From the NCBI RefSeq assembly GCF_900091575.1, contig NZ_FMCR01000001.1:620001-684000 (forward strand): 64,000 bases of DNA, in the 5' to 3' direction. The translations under genes were made by a program, and so were the position numbers. Below the pieces are notes generated by a model. That model did no database searches. It was not told the origin of the DNA and saw only the letters and a list, made by a program, of their open reading frames with translations. Of the stretch, positions 17,733 through 27,706 are shown in pieces. This DNA comes from Micromonospora saelicesensis (GTDB lineage: Bacteria; Actinomycetota; Actinomycetes; Mycobacteriales; Micromonosporaceae). The number at the start of each line of letters is the position of its first letter. Position 1 is the stretch's first letter.

Positions 17733-19369
17733 GCATACACCTCCTCCTGTTGGCGGGTCCGCCGGAAGCTGACCGCCGACACCACCGCGACGATGGCGAA
17801 GATGAACAGCGAGATGGCCGCGGCGAAGCCGAACTGTGCGGCCTGTCCACCGAACGCCAGCCGGTAGGTGTAGGTGATCAGCAGGTCGGTGGCACCGTTG
17901 CTGGGGTTGTCCGCCGGGAACGGCGCGCCCTCGGTGGTCAGGTAGATCGCGTTGAAGTTGTTGAAGTTGAACGCGAACGACGAGATCAGCAGCGGCGAGA
18001 GCGCGACCAGCAGCAGCGGCAGGGTGACCGCCCGGAACGACTGCCAGCGCGACGCCCCGTCGACCGAGGTGGCCTCTGTCAACTCCCGTGGGATGGCCTG
18101 TAGTGCGCCGGTGGCCACCAGGAACATGTACGGGTAGCCGAGCCAGAGCTGCACCAGGATCACCGCGGCGCGGGCCGACCAGTCCTGCCCGAACCAGTCG
18201 ACGCTGAGCCCGAACAGATTGTTGATCAGCCCGAAGTCGGTGTTGAACATGTCCCGCCAGACCAGCAGCATCGCGAAGGACGGCATGGCGTACGGCAGGA
18301 TCAGCAACATCCGGTAGAGGTTGGTGCCCCGCATTCGGGGCGAGTGCAACGCCAGGGCGATCAACATGCCGAGGATGAACGTGCCGCCGGTGGAGCCGAT
18401 GGCGAAGGCGAAGTTCCAGATCAGCGTGCCGAGGAACGGCCCGGAGATCCGCTCGTCGGTGAGCACCCGGGTGAAGTTGGACAGCCCGACGTTCACCTTC
18501 CAACCCTGGGCCAGCCGCTCGCCGTCGGCGGCGACGAACGCGCCGACCTCGCCGTCCGCGGTCCAGGTCCTGCCGCTGTCGCTGTCCTTGACGCAGTCGC
18601 AGCCGGCGTCGTACGCCCGGACGGCCTTGCCCTCGTACGCCCGGGACAGGCCGGAGGAGCGCAGCGCGCCTCCGGCGGTCGGCACCACCAGATCCGTGAT
18701 GTCCTTGCTGCGGGCGCTGGCCTGGCCGAAGTTCAGCACGGTGTAGCCGTCGGCCGCGGTGACCTTCCCGCCGGGGCCGACGGTGGCCGCGCCGGGATCG
18801 AGCGGGCGAAGGCCTTTGGCGTCGCCGACGGAGACCGTGTCGGTTCCTGGCTTGGTGATCAGGAAGACCAGGGCGCCGGTGGCCGGGTCGCCCTTGGTGG
18901 CGACCGACAACGGGTACTGGGTGGACCCCGGGACCTGCTTGACCGAGGAGCTCTGGATCGCGACGATCGCGTCGTCCTTGCTGCCCCGGTGGCCGTCGCC
19001 GAAGTTGGTGAAGGCAGTGCTCGCGGTGTAGAGCACCGGCACGACCTGGAAGGCGATCAGGAAGAGCGTGCCGGGGATGAGGTACTTCGCCGGGACGTGC
19101 CGGCGGCCCAGGTACAGATAGAACAGTGCGGTGGTGGTCAGCACCAGCACCGCCAGCCCGCCCCACATCTCGGCCGCCACGAGCGGGAAGGCCGCCCAGA
19201 TCGCGATCCCGGCCACCAGGCCGAGCAGGATCACCTTCGCGACGAGGCCAGCCGCGGTGATCGGCGCGTGGTTCCGCGCGGTACGGGAGGTGCGCGGGGA
19301 CCCGGTGCGGACGGGCCCCCGGCCCGGGGCCTGCTGGACAGACCCCGGGCCGGACAGCGGTGTGCTCAT
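17729..19369 (-). CDS. malF: Maltose/alpha-glucoside ABC transporter permease (MalF-type)
   Basis: A 546-residue permease, long as expected for MalF. Two N-terminal spans and a third (YLIPGTLFLIAFQVVPVLYT) are followed by a periplasmic domain of about 200 residues, then the transport core with the EAA loop RELTEATSVDGASRWQSFRA. The periplasmic P2-like domain contains GCDCVKDSDSGRTW, two cysteines that might pair. The ATG at 19369 shares one base with the malE stop codon (TAATG). Middle gene of malEFG. Confidence 0.93.
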   Translation of the reverse strand: MSTPLSGPGSVQQAPGRGPVRTGSPRTSRTARNHAPITAAGLVAKVILLGLVAGIAIWAAFPLVAAEMWGGLAVLVLTTTALFYLYLGRRHVPAKYLIPGTLFLIAFQVVPVLYTASTAFTNFGDGHRGSKDDAIVAIQSSSVKQVPGSTQYPLSVATKGDPATGALVFLITKPGTDTVSVGDAKGLRPLDPGAATVGPGGKVTAADGYTVLNFGQASARSKDITDLVVPTAGGALRSSGLSRAYEGKAVRAYDAGCDCVKDSDSGRTWTADGEVGAFVAADGERLAQGWKVNVGLSNFTRVLTDERISGPFLGTLIWNFAFAIGSTGGTFILGMLIALALHSPRMRGTNLYRMLLILPYAMPSFAMLLVWRDMFNTDFGLINNLFGLSVDWFGQDWSARAAVILVQLWLGYPYMFLVATGALQAIPRELTEATSVDGASRWQSFRAVTLPLLLVALSPLLISSFAFNFNNFNAIYLTTEGAPFPADNPSNGATDLLITYTYRLAFGGQAAQFGFAAAISLFIFAIVAVVSAVSFRRTRQQEEVYA

Positions 19370-20619
19370 TACTTGATCGAACCGGCGATCGTCTTGCCGG
19401 CCGCGGTAACCGTGCTGGTCGGGTCGGCGCCGCCGATGACGGCGGCCTCGGCCTTGCCGAACGGGTCCCAGATCGCGGCCATGGCCGGGATGGCCGGGAG
19501 CACCTGGCCGTTCTTGCCGGCCTCGATGAACTTGGCCAGGTCCGGGTCGCTGCTCTTGACCTGGTCCAGCGCGGCGTTCAGCGCCGGCGGGCGCGGGTCG
19601 GCCTGGTAGAGCGCCACGGCCAGCTCCGGCGTGGTGACGTAGTTGGCGACGAACTCCTGGGCGAGAGCCTTGTTCTTGCCCTTGGCCGCCACGTAGAAGG
19701 ACTGGACGCCAACGAACGGCGCGGCCGCCTTGCCGCCGGCGAAGCCGGGAACGGCGGAGACGTCGTACGTGATGCCGGCCTTCTTCACGTCGGCGGTGGC
19801 CCACGGCCCGGAGACCAGGAAGGCGCACTTCTTGCCGGTGAAGGTAGCGGTCGAGTTGGTGTCGGCGATCGAGCGCTTCAGCACGCCCTCGCCCTTCTCG
19901 CCGAGCGCGGCGATCTTCTTGAACGCGGCGATCGACTCCGGCTTGCCCACGCCCAGGTCCTTCGGGTCGTAGTCGCCGTTCGCGGTGGTGCCGAAGAGGT
20001 AACCGCCGGCCGAGGTGTACAGCGGGTAGATGTGGTACGCGTCGCCCTTCTGGCCGACCTGGAGGCAGAGCGTCTCGGTGACCTTCTTCTGCGCCTTGAG
20101 CTGCTTGCCGGTGGCGACCAGGTCCTCGATCGTCTTCGGTGCCTCGGGGGCCAGCTCGGTGTTGCGGATCAGCGCCAGGTTCTCCTGGGCGTAGGGCACG
20201 CCGTAGAGCTGGCCGTTGAACGTGACGGCCTTGACGGCGGTCTCGTTGAAGGCGGCCTTCTGCTCGTCGGACAGCTGCACCGGGTCGATGGCACCGTTCT
20301 GGACCAGGTTGCCGATCCAGTCGTGCGCGCCGATCACCACGTCCGGGCCGCCGCCCTGGCTCGACACGGTCACGAAGTTGTTCTGAAGGTCCTCGTTCGG
20401 GACGGCCTGGACCTCGACGGTGACGCCGTTCTCCTGGCCGAACTTCTCGACGAACGGCTTGAGGGCGGCGGTCCGCTTGTCGTCCGCCCAGATCACCAGT
20501 TTGCCGCCGGCGGCCTTGGGGGTGTCCTTCGCGGCCGGCTCGTCGCTGTCGCCACCGCAGCCTGAGGCGGCGAGCGCCAGGGCGAAGAGGGCGACCACAC
20601 CCGCGGTACGGATGCGCAT
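19369..20619 (-). CDS. malE: Maltose/maltodextrin-binding lipoprotein
   Basis: A 416-residue extracytoplasmic solute-binding protein (SBP family 1). The ATG at 20619 has AGGAG 6 nt upstream. The signal MRIRTAGVVALFALALAASGC ends in a good lipobox (ASGC). The mature chain carries LVIWADDKRTAALKPFVEKF, close to MalE (maltose-binding) proteins, plus GVPYAQENLALIRN and FLVSGPWATADVKKAG, conserved in that group. The neighbouring alpha-glucosidase and LacI repressor support maltose, maltodextrin or trehalose-type glucosides as ligands. Confidence 0.93.
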   Translation of the reverse strand: MRIRTAGVVALFALALAASGCGGDSDEPAAKDTPKAAGGKLVIWADDKRTAALKPFVEKFGQENGVTVEVQAVPNEDLQNNFVTVSSQGGGPDVVIGAHDWIGNLVQNGAIDPVQLSDEQKAAFNETAVKAVTFNGQLYGVPYAQENLALIRNTELAPEAPKTIEDLVATGKQLKAQKKVTETLCLQVGQKGDAYHIYPLYTSAGGYLFGTTANGDYDPKDLGVGKPESIAAFKKIAALGEKGEGVLKRSIADTNSTATFTGKKCAFLVSGPWATADVKKAGITYDVSAVPGFAGGKAAAPFVGVQSFYVAAKGKNKALAQEFVANYVTTPELAVALYQADPRPPALNAALDQVKSSDPDLAKFIEAGKNGQVLPAIPAMAAIWDPFGKAEAAVIGGADPTSTVTAAGKTIAGSIK

Positions 20620-20744
20620 CGGTGCTCCTGTCGTCATGGCGGGTCCGCCGGGGGAAGGGCGGCCCGCCAGTGGAAACTCTGGAAGTTCTTGCCAACCGGC
20701 GCATGGATGCTGCGCCGCTGCTCTCGCATGTTGCGGGGACGTTA

Positions 20745-20797
20745 GCAAGACGTTGCAAGTAATGGAAGGGCTTGCAAGGCACCCCGCAAGAACTTGC
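20745..20797. promoter_or_regulatory. Cluster of LacI/MalR-type operators
   Basis: Three inverted half-site pairs lie in the divergent malE/lacI gap: GCAAGACGTTGC (20745-20756), the perfect CTTGCAAG (20771-20778) and GCAAGAACTTGC (20786-20797). A further TTCTTGCC lies nearer malE. The repeated element CTTGC/GCAAG is the kind of site used by MalR-type repressors. A -10-like TAAAGT (20806-20811) ends 6 nt before the lacI ATG. Confidence 0.75.
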
Positions 20798-20817
20798 CGG
20801 TGGGCTAAAGTGCCGCC

Positions 20818-21864
20818 ATGCGCGCTCGACTGTCCGACATCGCCCAGCAGGCCGAAGTCAGCGAGGCCACGGTGTCGCGGGTGCTCAACGACCGCCCCGG
20901 CGTGGCCCCGGAGACCCGGCAGGCCGTCCTCACCGCCCTCGACGTGCTCGGGTACGAGCGCCCGGCCCGGCTGCGTAAGCGCAGCGCCGGGCTGGTCGGC
21001 CTGGTGGTGCCGGAGCTGGACAACCCGATCTTCCCCGCCTTCGCCCAGGTCATCGAGTCCACTCTGGCGCAGAGCGGGTTCACCCCGGTGCTCTGCACCC
21101 AGACCGCCGGCGGCGTGACCGAGGACGAGTACGTGGAGATGCTGCTGGACCGGCAGGTCTCCGGGATCGTCTTCGTCTCCGGCCTGCACGCCGACACGGC
21201 CGCCAACCACGACCGCTACCGGGCACTGCTCGCCCGGCCGTTGCCGGTCGTGATGATCAACGGGTACGTGCCCAGCATCGGCGCGCCCTTCGTCTCCTGC
21301 GACGACCGGGAGGCGGCCGAACTGGCCGTCGCCCACCTGGTCGCCCTCGGACACCGACGGATCGGCCTGATCACCGGCCCGGACCGGTTCGTCCCGGTGC
21401 AGCGCAAGGTGGCCGGCTGGCGCTCCGCGATGACCCGGCTGGCCGGCGTCGCCGAAGCCGACCTGGGCCCGCTCGCCGAGCTGTCACTGTTCGGAGTGGA
21501 GGGTGGCGAGGCGGCGGCCGGCCGCCTGCTGGACCGCGGCGTCACCGGTGTGGTCTGCGGCTCCGACCTGATGGCGCTCGGCGCGATCCGGGCCGCCCGC
21601 CAACGCGGCCTCGACGTCCCCGAGGGCCTCTCCGTGGTCGGCTACGACGATTCCCCGCTGATGGCCTTCACCGACCCGCCGCTGACCACCATGCGGCAAC
21701 CGGTCACGGCGATGGCGGTGGCCGCGGTCCGCGCCCTGGTGGACGAGATCAACGGGCACGGTGCCCCGCACTCGGAGTACCTGTTCCGCCCGGAGCTGGT
21801 GGTGCGCGGCTCCACAGCTGTCGCGCCGAGTTCCGCACGCCTGTCTTACGCAAGATCTGCTTGA
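20818..21864 (+). CDS. LacI-family transcriptional repressor (probable MalR)
   Basis: A 348-residue repressor. N-terminal helix-turn-helix MRARLSDIAQQAEVSEATVS with hinge helix, then a periplasmic-binding-protein-like effector domain (LVGLVVPELDNPIFPAFAQ, GHRRIGLITGP, and SVVGYDDSPLMAFTDPPLTT). It is transcribed away from malE and followed by the alpha-glucosidase gene 32 bp downstream. CTTGC/GCAAG sites in both gaps point to repression of the malEFG operon, itself and the glucosidase. The effector is probably a maltooligosaccharide (inference). No ribosome-binding site is apparent; the ATG probably starts a leaderless mRNA. Confidence 0.93.
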   Translation: MRARLSDIAQQAEVSEATVSRVLNDRPGVAPETRQAVLTALDVLGYERPARLRKRSAGLVGLVVPELDNPIFPAFAQVIESTLAQSGFTPVLCTQTAGGVTEDEYVEMLLDRQVSGIVFVSGLHADTAANHDRYRALLARPLPVVMINGYVPSIGAPFVSCDDREAAELAVAHLVALGHRRIGLITGPDRFVPVQRKVAGWRSAMTRLAGVAEADLGPLAELSLFGVEGGEAAAGRLLDRGVTGVVCGSDLMALGAIRAARQRGLDVPEGLSVVGYDDSPLMAFTDPPLTTMRQPVTAMAVAAVRALVDEINGHGAPHSEYLFRPELVVRGSTAVAPSSARLSYARSA

Positions 21865-21890
21865 CTCTTGCAGAGGCGGGCCGGCATATT
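21861..21890 (+). promoter_or_regulatory. Leaderless promoter of the alpha-glucosidase gene with an embedded CTTGCAG half-site
   Basis: TTGACT (21861-21866) and CATATT (21885-21890) are 18 bp apart. The -10 box ends 6 nt before the ATG at 21897. CTCTTGCAGAG, similar to the malE/lacI operators, lies inside the spacer, so the repressor would block polymerase directly. The -35 hexamer overlaps the lacI stop codon. Confidence 0.7.
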
Positions 21891-21896
21891 GCTCGA

Positions 21897-23531
21897 ATGA
21901 TCAGCACCGCCATCCCGCTGCACGCCACCGACGACGACTGGTGGCGCTCCGCGGTCGTCTATCAGGTGTACGTCCGCAGCTTCGCCGACAGCGACGGCGA
22001 CGGCACCGGCGACCTCCAGGGCATCCGGCAGCGCCTGCCGTACCTGCGCGACCTCGGGGTGGACGCGCTCTGGCTGACCCCCTTCTACACCTCGCCGATG
22101 ATCGACGGCGGGTACGACGTGGCCGACTACCGGGACGTCGACCCGATGTTCGGCACCCTCGCCGACTTCGACGCGATGATCACCGACGCGCACGCCCACG
22201 GCCTGCGGATCATCGTCGACCTGGTGCCCAACCACACCTCCAGCGCGCACCACTGGTTCACCGCGGCGCTCGCCGCCGGCCCCGGCTCACCGGAGCGGGC
22301 CCGCTACCTCTTCGCCGACGGTCAGGGCGCGCACGGCGAGTTGCCCCCGAACGACTGGGAGAGCATCTTCGGCGGCCCCGCCTGGACCCGGATCGCTGAC
22401 GGTCAGTGGTATCTGCACCTGTTCGACCCGTCGCAGCCGGACCTGAACTGGCGTCACCCGGAGGTCCGCGCCGAGTTCGAGGACGTGCTGCGGTTCTGGC
22501 TGGACCGGGGCGTGGACGGATTCCGCGTCGACGTGGCGCACGGCATGATCAAGGCGGAAGGGCTGCCGGACGTCGGCTTCAGCTCGGCGACCACAGGCCA
22601 GCGCCAGGTCGAACTGCTCGGCAAGGGCCGACTGCCGTACTTCGACCAGGACGAGGTGCACGAGATCTACCGGGCCTGGCGGCCCATCCTGGACAGCTAC
22701 CCGGGCGGTCGGATGGCGGTCGCCGAGGCGTGGGCCGAGACGCCACAGCGCCTGGCCCGCTACATCGGCCCGGACGAGTTGCACCAGGCGTTCAGCTTCG
22801 ACTTCCTCGACGCCACCTGGTCGGCCGACTCGTTCCGCAAGGTGATCGACACCACGCTGGCCGAGGCGACAGTCGTCGGAGCGCCGACCACCTGGGTGCT
22901 GTCCAACCACGACAAGCAGCGGCACGTCACCCGGTACGGCGACGGCGTCGAAGGGCTGCGCCGAGCCCGGGCCGCCAGCCTGCTGATGCTCGCCCTGCCC
23001 GGCTGCGCCTACCTCTACCAGGGCGAGGAACTGGGCCTGCCGGAGGTTCTCGACCTCCCCGACGAGCTGCGCCAGGATCCGGCGTTCCTGCGCACCGGCG
23101 AGAGCCGCGACGGCTGCCGGGTGCCCATCCCGTGGAGCGGCGAACTGGCCCCGTACGGTTTCGGGCCGGCCGGCAGTGAGCTGAGCTGGCTACCCGCTCC
23201 GGCGCTCTGGCAGGCGCTGTCCGTCACGGCGCAGACCGGCGTGCCCGGCTCGACCCTGGAGCTGTATCGGACCGCGCTACGGATCCGCCACGTTCATCCC
23301 GCGCTCGCCCTCGACGCCGACGGTGTCACCTGGCGGGAGAGCGAGCCGGGCGTGCTGGCCTTCTCCCGCTCCGCCGGCTCGACCGTGCTGACCTGCGTGG
23401 TCAACTTCAGCGGCGCGCCGGTCCTGATCGACGGGTACGGTCAGCCGCTCGTCGCCAGCGACGAGCTCACCGAACAGGGCTCCGGCCAGCTGCTGCCAAT
23501 TGACGCGGCAGTCTGGTTGGAACGGCGCTGA
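21897..23531 (+). CDS. GH13 alpha-glucosidase
   Basis: A 544-residue cytoplasmic glycoside hydrolase family 13 enzyme that releases glucose from maltose or maltooligosaccharides imported by MalEFG. The barrel begins WWRSAVVYQVYVRSFADSDG. The catalytic residues are recognisable: the nucleophile in DGFRVDVAHGM, the acid/base in MAVAEAWAE, and the third carboxylate in VLSNHDKQRHVTRYG. VPNHTSSAHHWF is conserved region I. The C-terminal beta domain is complete. There is no signal peptide. The ATG at 21897 is chosen because upstream codons overlap the promoter. Confidence 0.94.
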   Translation: MISTAIPLHATDDDWWRSAVVYQVYVRSFADSDGDGTGDLQGIRQRLPYLRDLGVDALWLTPFYTSPMIDGGYDVADYRDVDPMFGTLADFDAMITDAHAHGLRIIVDLVPNHTSSAHHWFTAALAAGPGSPERARYLFADGQGAHGELPPNDWESIFGGPAWTRIADGQWYLHLFDPSQPDLNWRHPEVRAEFEDVLRFWLDRGVDGFRVDVAHGMIKAEGLPDVGFSSATTGQRQVELLGKGRLPYFDQDEVHEIYRAWRPILDSYPGGRMAVAEAWAETPQRLARYIGPDELHQAFSFDFLDATWSADSFRKVIDTTLAEATVVGAPTTWVLSNHDKQRHVTRYGDGVEGLRRARAASLLMLALPGCAYLYQGEELGLPEVLDLPDELRQDPAFLRTGESRDGCRVPIPWSGELAPYGFGPAGSELSWLPAPALWQALSVTAQTGVPGSTLELYRTALRIRHVHPALALDADGVTWRESEPGVLAFSRSAGSTVLTCVVNFSGAPVLIDGYGQPLVASDELTEQGSGQLLPIDAAVWLERR

Positions 23532-23622
23532 ACGGGTAACTCGTTCTCGACCTGGTCGTTCGTCGTGCCCCGCGCCGACGGGCGACTGGGCTACCGGCCC
23601 CTTGTGGTGGGGGGTGAGGTGC

Positions 23623-23662
23623 CACCGGCGCCACGCGGAGTCCGCTCCGTGTGGCGCCGGTG
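23623..23662 (+). terminator. Terminator hairpin after the alpha-glucosidase gene
   Basis: The 18-nt arms 23623-23640 and 23645-23662 pair with a single mismatch and a TCCG loop. It lies 90 bp past the glucosidase stop in the 204-bp gap before the VOC gene. Confidence 0.75.
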
Positions 23663-23735
23663 TCCGTGCCGCCGGTGGTTAGGTCCGCAGATGCCGGGGT
23701 ACGGAATCGGGCACCATCACTACGGAGGTGACCCC

Positions 23736-24107
23736 ATGGTGGTACGGATCGCCCAGTGCACGCTCGACGTCGAGGACCTGGACCTGATGGTCTCGTTCTG
23801 GTCCGCGGCGCTCGGCTACGAGGTCGAGAAGGGCGACGACGGCAGCGCGATGCTCCGGCCGCCGGGGCAGCCGTCCGCCGCCGCGCCCACCGTGTGGTTG
23901 CAGGGCTCGGGCACCGCCAAGCGGGGCAAGAACCGGCTGCACCTCGACCTGGTCGCGGACACCGACCCCCAGTCCGAGGTACGGCGGCTGCTGAGCCTCG
24001 GTGCGCAGCAGGTCGACGTCGGGCAGACCGGAGCCGAACACTTCACTGTGCTCGCCGACCCCGAGGGCAACGAGTTCTGCGTGCTGGACCGCGCGCCGAC
24101 CCGCTGA
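23736..24107 (+). CDS. VOC (glyoxalase/bleomycin-resistance-like) family protein
   Basis: A 123-residue single-repeat vicinal-oxygen-chelate fold. The N-terminus IAQCTLDVEDLDLMVSFWSAALGYEV and the C-terminal HFTVLADPEGNEFCVLD are the two beta-alpha-beta modules; NRLHLDLVAD carries the family histidine. The ligand or reaction is unknown; many actinobacterial members of this size are annotated only by fold. GGAGGTG lies 8 nt before the ATG. Only 4 nt from the convergent gene that follows. Confidence 0.88.
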   Translation: MVVRIAQCTLDVEDLDLMVSFWSAALGYEVEKGDDGSAMLRPPGQPSAAAPTVWLQGSGTAKRGKNRLHLDLVADTDPQSEVRRLLSLGAQQVDVGQTGAEHFTVLADPEGNEFCVLDRAPTR

Positions 24108-24111
24108 CGTC

Positions 24112-24537
24112 TCACTTCGCGGTGAGCAACGCCGCGATCCGGGTGAAGCCGGCGCGTACCTCTGCCTCGTCCGGCGGTTCGGCGGGCTCACCGTGGCCGG
24201 CCTCGTCGGCTGCCGCGTCCAACTCCTCGTCGATCACGTCCTCGAAGTCCCCGTACAGGTCGGCCCCCTCCACCTGGCGGGCCTCGTCCTCGGCGGCAAC
24301 CTGCGCGGCGGCGATCTCGCTGCGGATCTCGTCGGCGGACAGCGCCGGCAGCAACGGCTCCACCACGGCCATCAACTGCTCCTCGGCCACCACCGCCTCG
24401 GCCAGGGCCAACGCGTGCGGTCGCTCGTACGGCCCGCAGACCACCGGCTCCCACTCGTCGAGATCACCGAGCGGACCGAAAGTGATGATCCATGGCAGGC
24501 CGAGGAGCGGTGAGTCCGCCGGCAGGTCCAGTGTCAT
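24112..24537 (-). CDS. Acidic hypothetical protein
   Basis: A 141-residue, strongly acidic and Ala/Glu-rich soluble protein. It begins MTLDLPADSPLLGLPWIITFGPLGDLDEWEPVVCGPYERPHALALAEAVVAEEQL; the first half looks like a compact domain and the last 60 residues are Glu/Ala-rich helix. No family was recognised. The ATG at 24535-24537 is chosen; a GTG at 24549 would add four residues. It is last in a run of minus-strand genes behind a GntR regulator. Confidence 0.7.
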   Translation of the reverse strand: MTLDLPADSPLLGLPWIITFGPLGDLDEWEPVVCGPYERPHALALAEAVVAEEQLMAVVEPLLPALSADEIRSEIAAAQVAAEDEARQVEGADLYGDFEDVIDEELDAAADEAGHGEPAEPPDEAEVRAGFTRIAALLTAK

Positions 24538-24630
24538 GAGTGCGCCCACTGGCTCATCATGGTCCGCGAACGCGAGCGGCGACGCCGTTCTGCTCAGTTA
24601 TCGCCCGTCCGACGGTCGATCGGCGGCCGG

Positions 24631-25017
24631 TCAGCCGGGGCGGACCGCGTCCAGTGCGGCGCGGACCAGGGCGAGCGCGGTGGCCGGCGGTACGCCGAGC
24701 CGGGCCGCCTCCGCCGCGTAGCCGGCCGCCGCCCGCTGCAACCGGTCGACGGCGTCGTCCCGCCCGGGGGCGACGAAGGTCCCGTTGCGCCCCCGGGTCT
24801 CCAGCAGCCCGGCCGCCTCCAGCTCCCGATAGGCGCGGGCCACCGTGTTCGCGGCCAACCGCAGGTCGGCGGCGAGCTGCCGCACGGTGGGCAGTCGGCT
24901 GCCCACCGGCAACCGGCCGTCGCCGATCAGCTCGGCGAGCTGCACGCGCACCTGTTCGTACGGGGGCACCGACGAGTCCGGGTCGACCGAGATCAGCACC
25001 TGCGCGCCTTCCGTCAT
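24631..25017 (-). CDS. GntR-family regulator (YtrA-like, short)
   Basis: A 128-residue protein with an N-terminal winged helix: [56 protein letters not shown] is the standard GntR DNA-binding domain with recognition helix. The 50-residue C-terminal tail is too short for an effector domain, as in YtrA-type members, which usually control adjacent transporter or membrane-protein genes. Its start shares one base with the stop of the BrkB gene (TGATG), so the two are co-expressed. Confidence 0.92.
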   Translation of the reverse strand: MTEGAQVLISVDPDSSVPPYEQVRVQLAELIGDGRLPVGSRLPTVRQLAADLRLAANTVARAYRELEAAGLLETRGRNGTFVAPGRDDAVDRLQRAAAGYAAEAARLGVPPATALALVRAALDAVRPG

Positions 25018-25943
25018 CAGCCCGCACCGCCCGGCGTACCGGGGTCGATGCCCTCGTCGACATCCTTCGGTGGGGCGGGGGTTTCCGCCAGGTCCACCAC
25101 TCGGCCGTTGTTGCTGGTCGCCAGGAGCGCCGCACCGAACAGCACCAACTGGTTGAGCAGGTAGAGGTAGAGCAGCAGACCGACGGCGCCGGCCACCACG
25201 GTGTACGCCGGGTTCCGCTCGGTCCGCACCACGTAGTACCGCCCGACGGTGTTCAGCAGCGTGATGCCGATCGCCACCAGCACCACCACCGGGCGCAGCC
25301 GGGAGCGGCTCATCCGCAGCCGGGGCACGGCCAGCAGCAACGCGGTGGCGAGCACGGTGTTGACCAGCACGCTGAGCACCGCGCTGATGGTGGTCAGACC
25401 CACCGAACCGGTGCTGCGCAGCAGGAAACGCAGCAGCGACTCCAACGCGTCCACCGCCGCTACCGAGACGCCGAGCAGCACGAAGACGCCGATCATCACG
25501 CCCAGGTCGACGAGCCGCCGCACCACCAGATTGCCCGGCTGCTGGTTAAGCGAGTACATCAACCGCTGCGAGGACCGGATGGCCTCGACCCAACCGATTC
25601 CGGTGAAGACCAGGATGACCAGGCCGACCACACCGACGGTGCCGCTGGAGTTGGCGATCTGCTCGGCGTCCAGGAACGGCAGATTCTCCTTGAGGAAGTC
25701 GGCCGCCGCCGCGCTGACCTCGTCGTTGTCCTCCAGGATCGCCCCGAAGATGGAGAACGCGACCAGGGCGAGGGCGAACACGGCGAAGAAGCCGTAGTAG
25801 GCGATGGCGGCGGCCAACCGGCCGGCGAGCACCTCGCCGTACAGCACGCCGGCCCGCCACACATGATCGAAGAGCCCCGACCGGTGGCGCGCGGCGCTCA
25901 CCCAGCGGTCGATGCCCGCCTCGATCCGGCCGATCACGTTCAC
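25017..25943 (-). CDS. YihY/BrkB-family membrane protein
   Basis: A 308-residue integral membrane protein with six predicted spans. [30 protein letters not shown] is the conserved first span region of the YihY/virulence-factor BrkB family; [28 protein letters not shown] is the characteristic C-terminal pair. Members were once thought to be RNase BN and are now regarded as membrane proteins of unknown transport role. GTG at 25941-25943 with GAGGA 7 nt upstream. A short Pro/Asp-rich cytoplasmic tail closes the protein. Coupled to the GntR gene. Confidence 0.9.
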   Translation of the reverse strand: MNVIGRIEAGIDRWVSAARHRSGLFDHVWRAGVLYGEVLAGRLAAAIAYYGFFAVFALALVAFSIFGAILEDNDEVSAAAADFLKENLPFLDAEQIANSSGTVGVVGLVILVFTGIGWVEAIRSSQRLMYSLNQQPGNLVVRRLVDLGVMIGVFVLLGVSVAAVDALESLLRFLLRSTGSVGLTTISAVLSVLVNTVLATALLLAVPRLRMSRSRLRPVVVLVAIGITLLNTVGRYYVVRTERNPAYTVVAGAVGLLLYLYLLNQLVLFGAALLATSNNGRVVDLAETPAPPKDVDEGIDPGTPGGAG

Positions 25944-26052
25944 GCGATCATCCTCGCCGATCTCCCACCGCTGTAGTGGCAACCGGCTCCCGATGCTCGC
26001 CGGCCGGCGCGTCGCCGGTGCTTCAGGTGCTGGCGGTTCGGTTGCCGGCGCT

Positions 26053-26580
26053 TCAGTTGCCGAGGCAGAAGTCCCGACGCGGCTGCCACCTGGCCTGCCC
26101 GCTGTGCGAGAAGAGGGTGAACCCGTCGACCTCGAACATCGCGGAGAAGTCGGCCAGATCCTCGTACACCTTGTCCAGGGCCTCCGGTGCCACGTCCTGA
26201 GCCACTGTGACGTGCGGATGGTACGGGAACCGGAGCTCGCGGTGCAGGCCCGGCGCCGCGGCGATGGCCGCGGCCAGCAGCTCGCACTCACTGATCCCGG
26301 CGGCCACCGCGACGAACACCACCTGGGTGACCGGACGGAACGTGCCGGTGCCCCGCAGGTGCAGCGTGAACGGCAGGTGCGCGGCGGCGACGGCGGCCAG
26401 GTGCCGCTCGACCGCCGGCAGGTTGGCCGTCCGGATCTCGGTGGGCCCGAGCAACGTCACGTGCGCGGGCACCGCCAGCGGATCACCGGCCTCGACCCGC
26501 CGCCTGGTGAGCAGGGCACCCCACGGCTCGGGGATGTCCACCGCGATGCCGATCTGGATGGTGTCGCCGGTCGGCGGCAT
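26053..26580 (-). CDS. 2'-5' RNA ligase / cyclic phosphodiesterase family protein
   Basis: A 175-residue protein of the 2H phosphoesterase superfamily. The two catalytic HxT motifs are present: HVTLLGP near residue 40 and HVTVAQD near residue 122. LigT-like members open cyclic phosphodiesters or join RNA ends with 2'-5' linkages; the physiological substrate is usually unknown. The ATG at 26578-26580 has a poor ribosome-binding site (GGCGGG directly upstream); a GTG about 20 bp earlier is possible. Lies downstream of trpS on the same strand. Confidence 0.87.
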   Translation of the reverse strand: MPPTGDTIQIGIAVDIPEPWGALLTRRRVEAGDPLAVPAHVTLLGPTEIRTANLPAVERHLAAVAAAHLPFTLHLRGTGTFRPVTQVVFVAVAAGISECELLAAAIAAAPGLHRELRFPYHPHVTVAQDVAPEALDKVYEDLADFSAMFEVDGFTLFSHSGQARWQPRRDFCLGN

Positions 26581-26647
26581 CCCGCCACTGCGATCCACGC
26601 TTCGCGCCGCCCCTCCGACCACCGAGCCGTCCACCTGTACCGCGGAG

Positions 26648-27706
<1,059 letters not shown>

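Noticed and set aside
17729-20782. A 1,017-codon open frame covering malF and the opposite frame of malE
   Set aside because: The part before 19369 overlaps malE in another frame and has Arg/Gly-rich shadow composition. MalF itself begins at the ATG at 19369, which shares one base with the malE stop.
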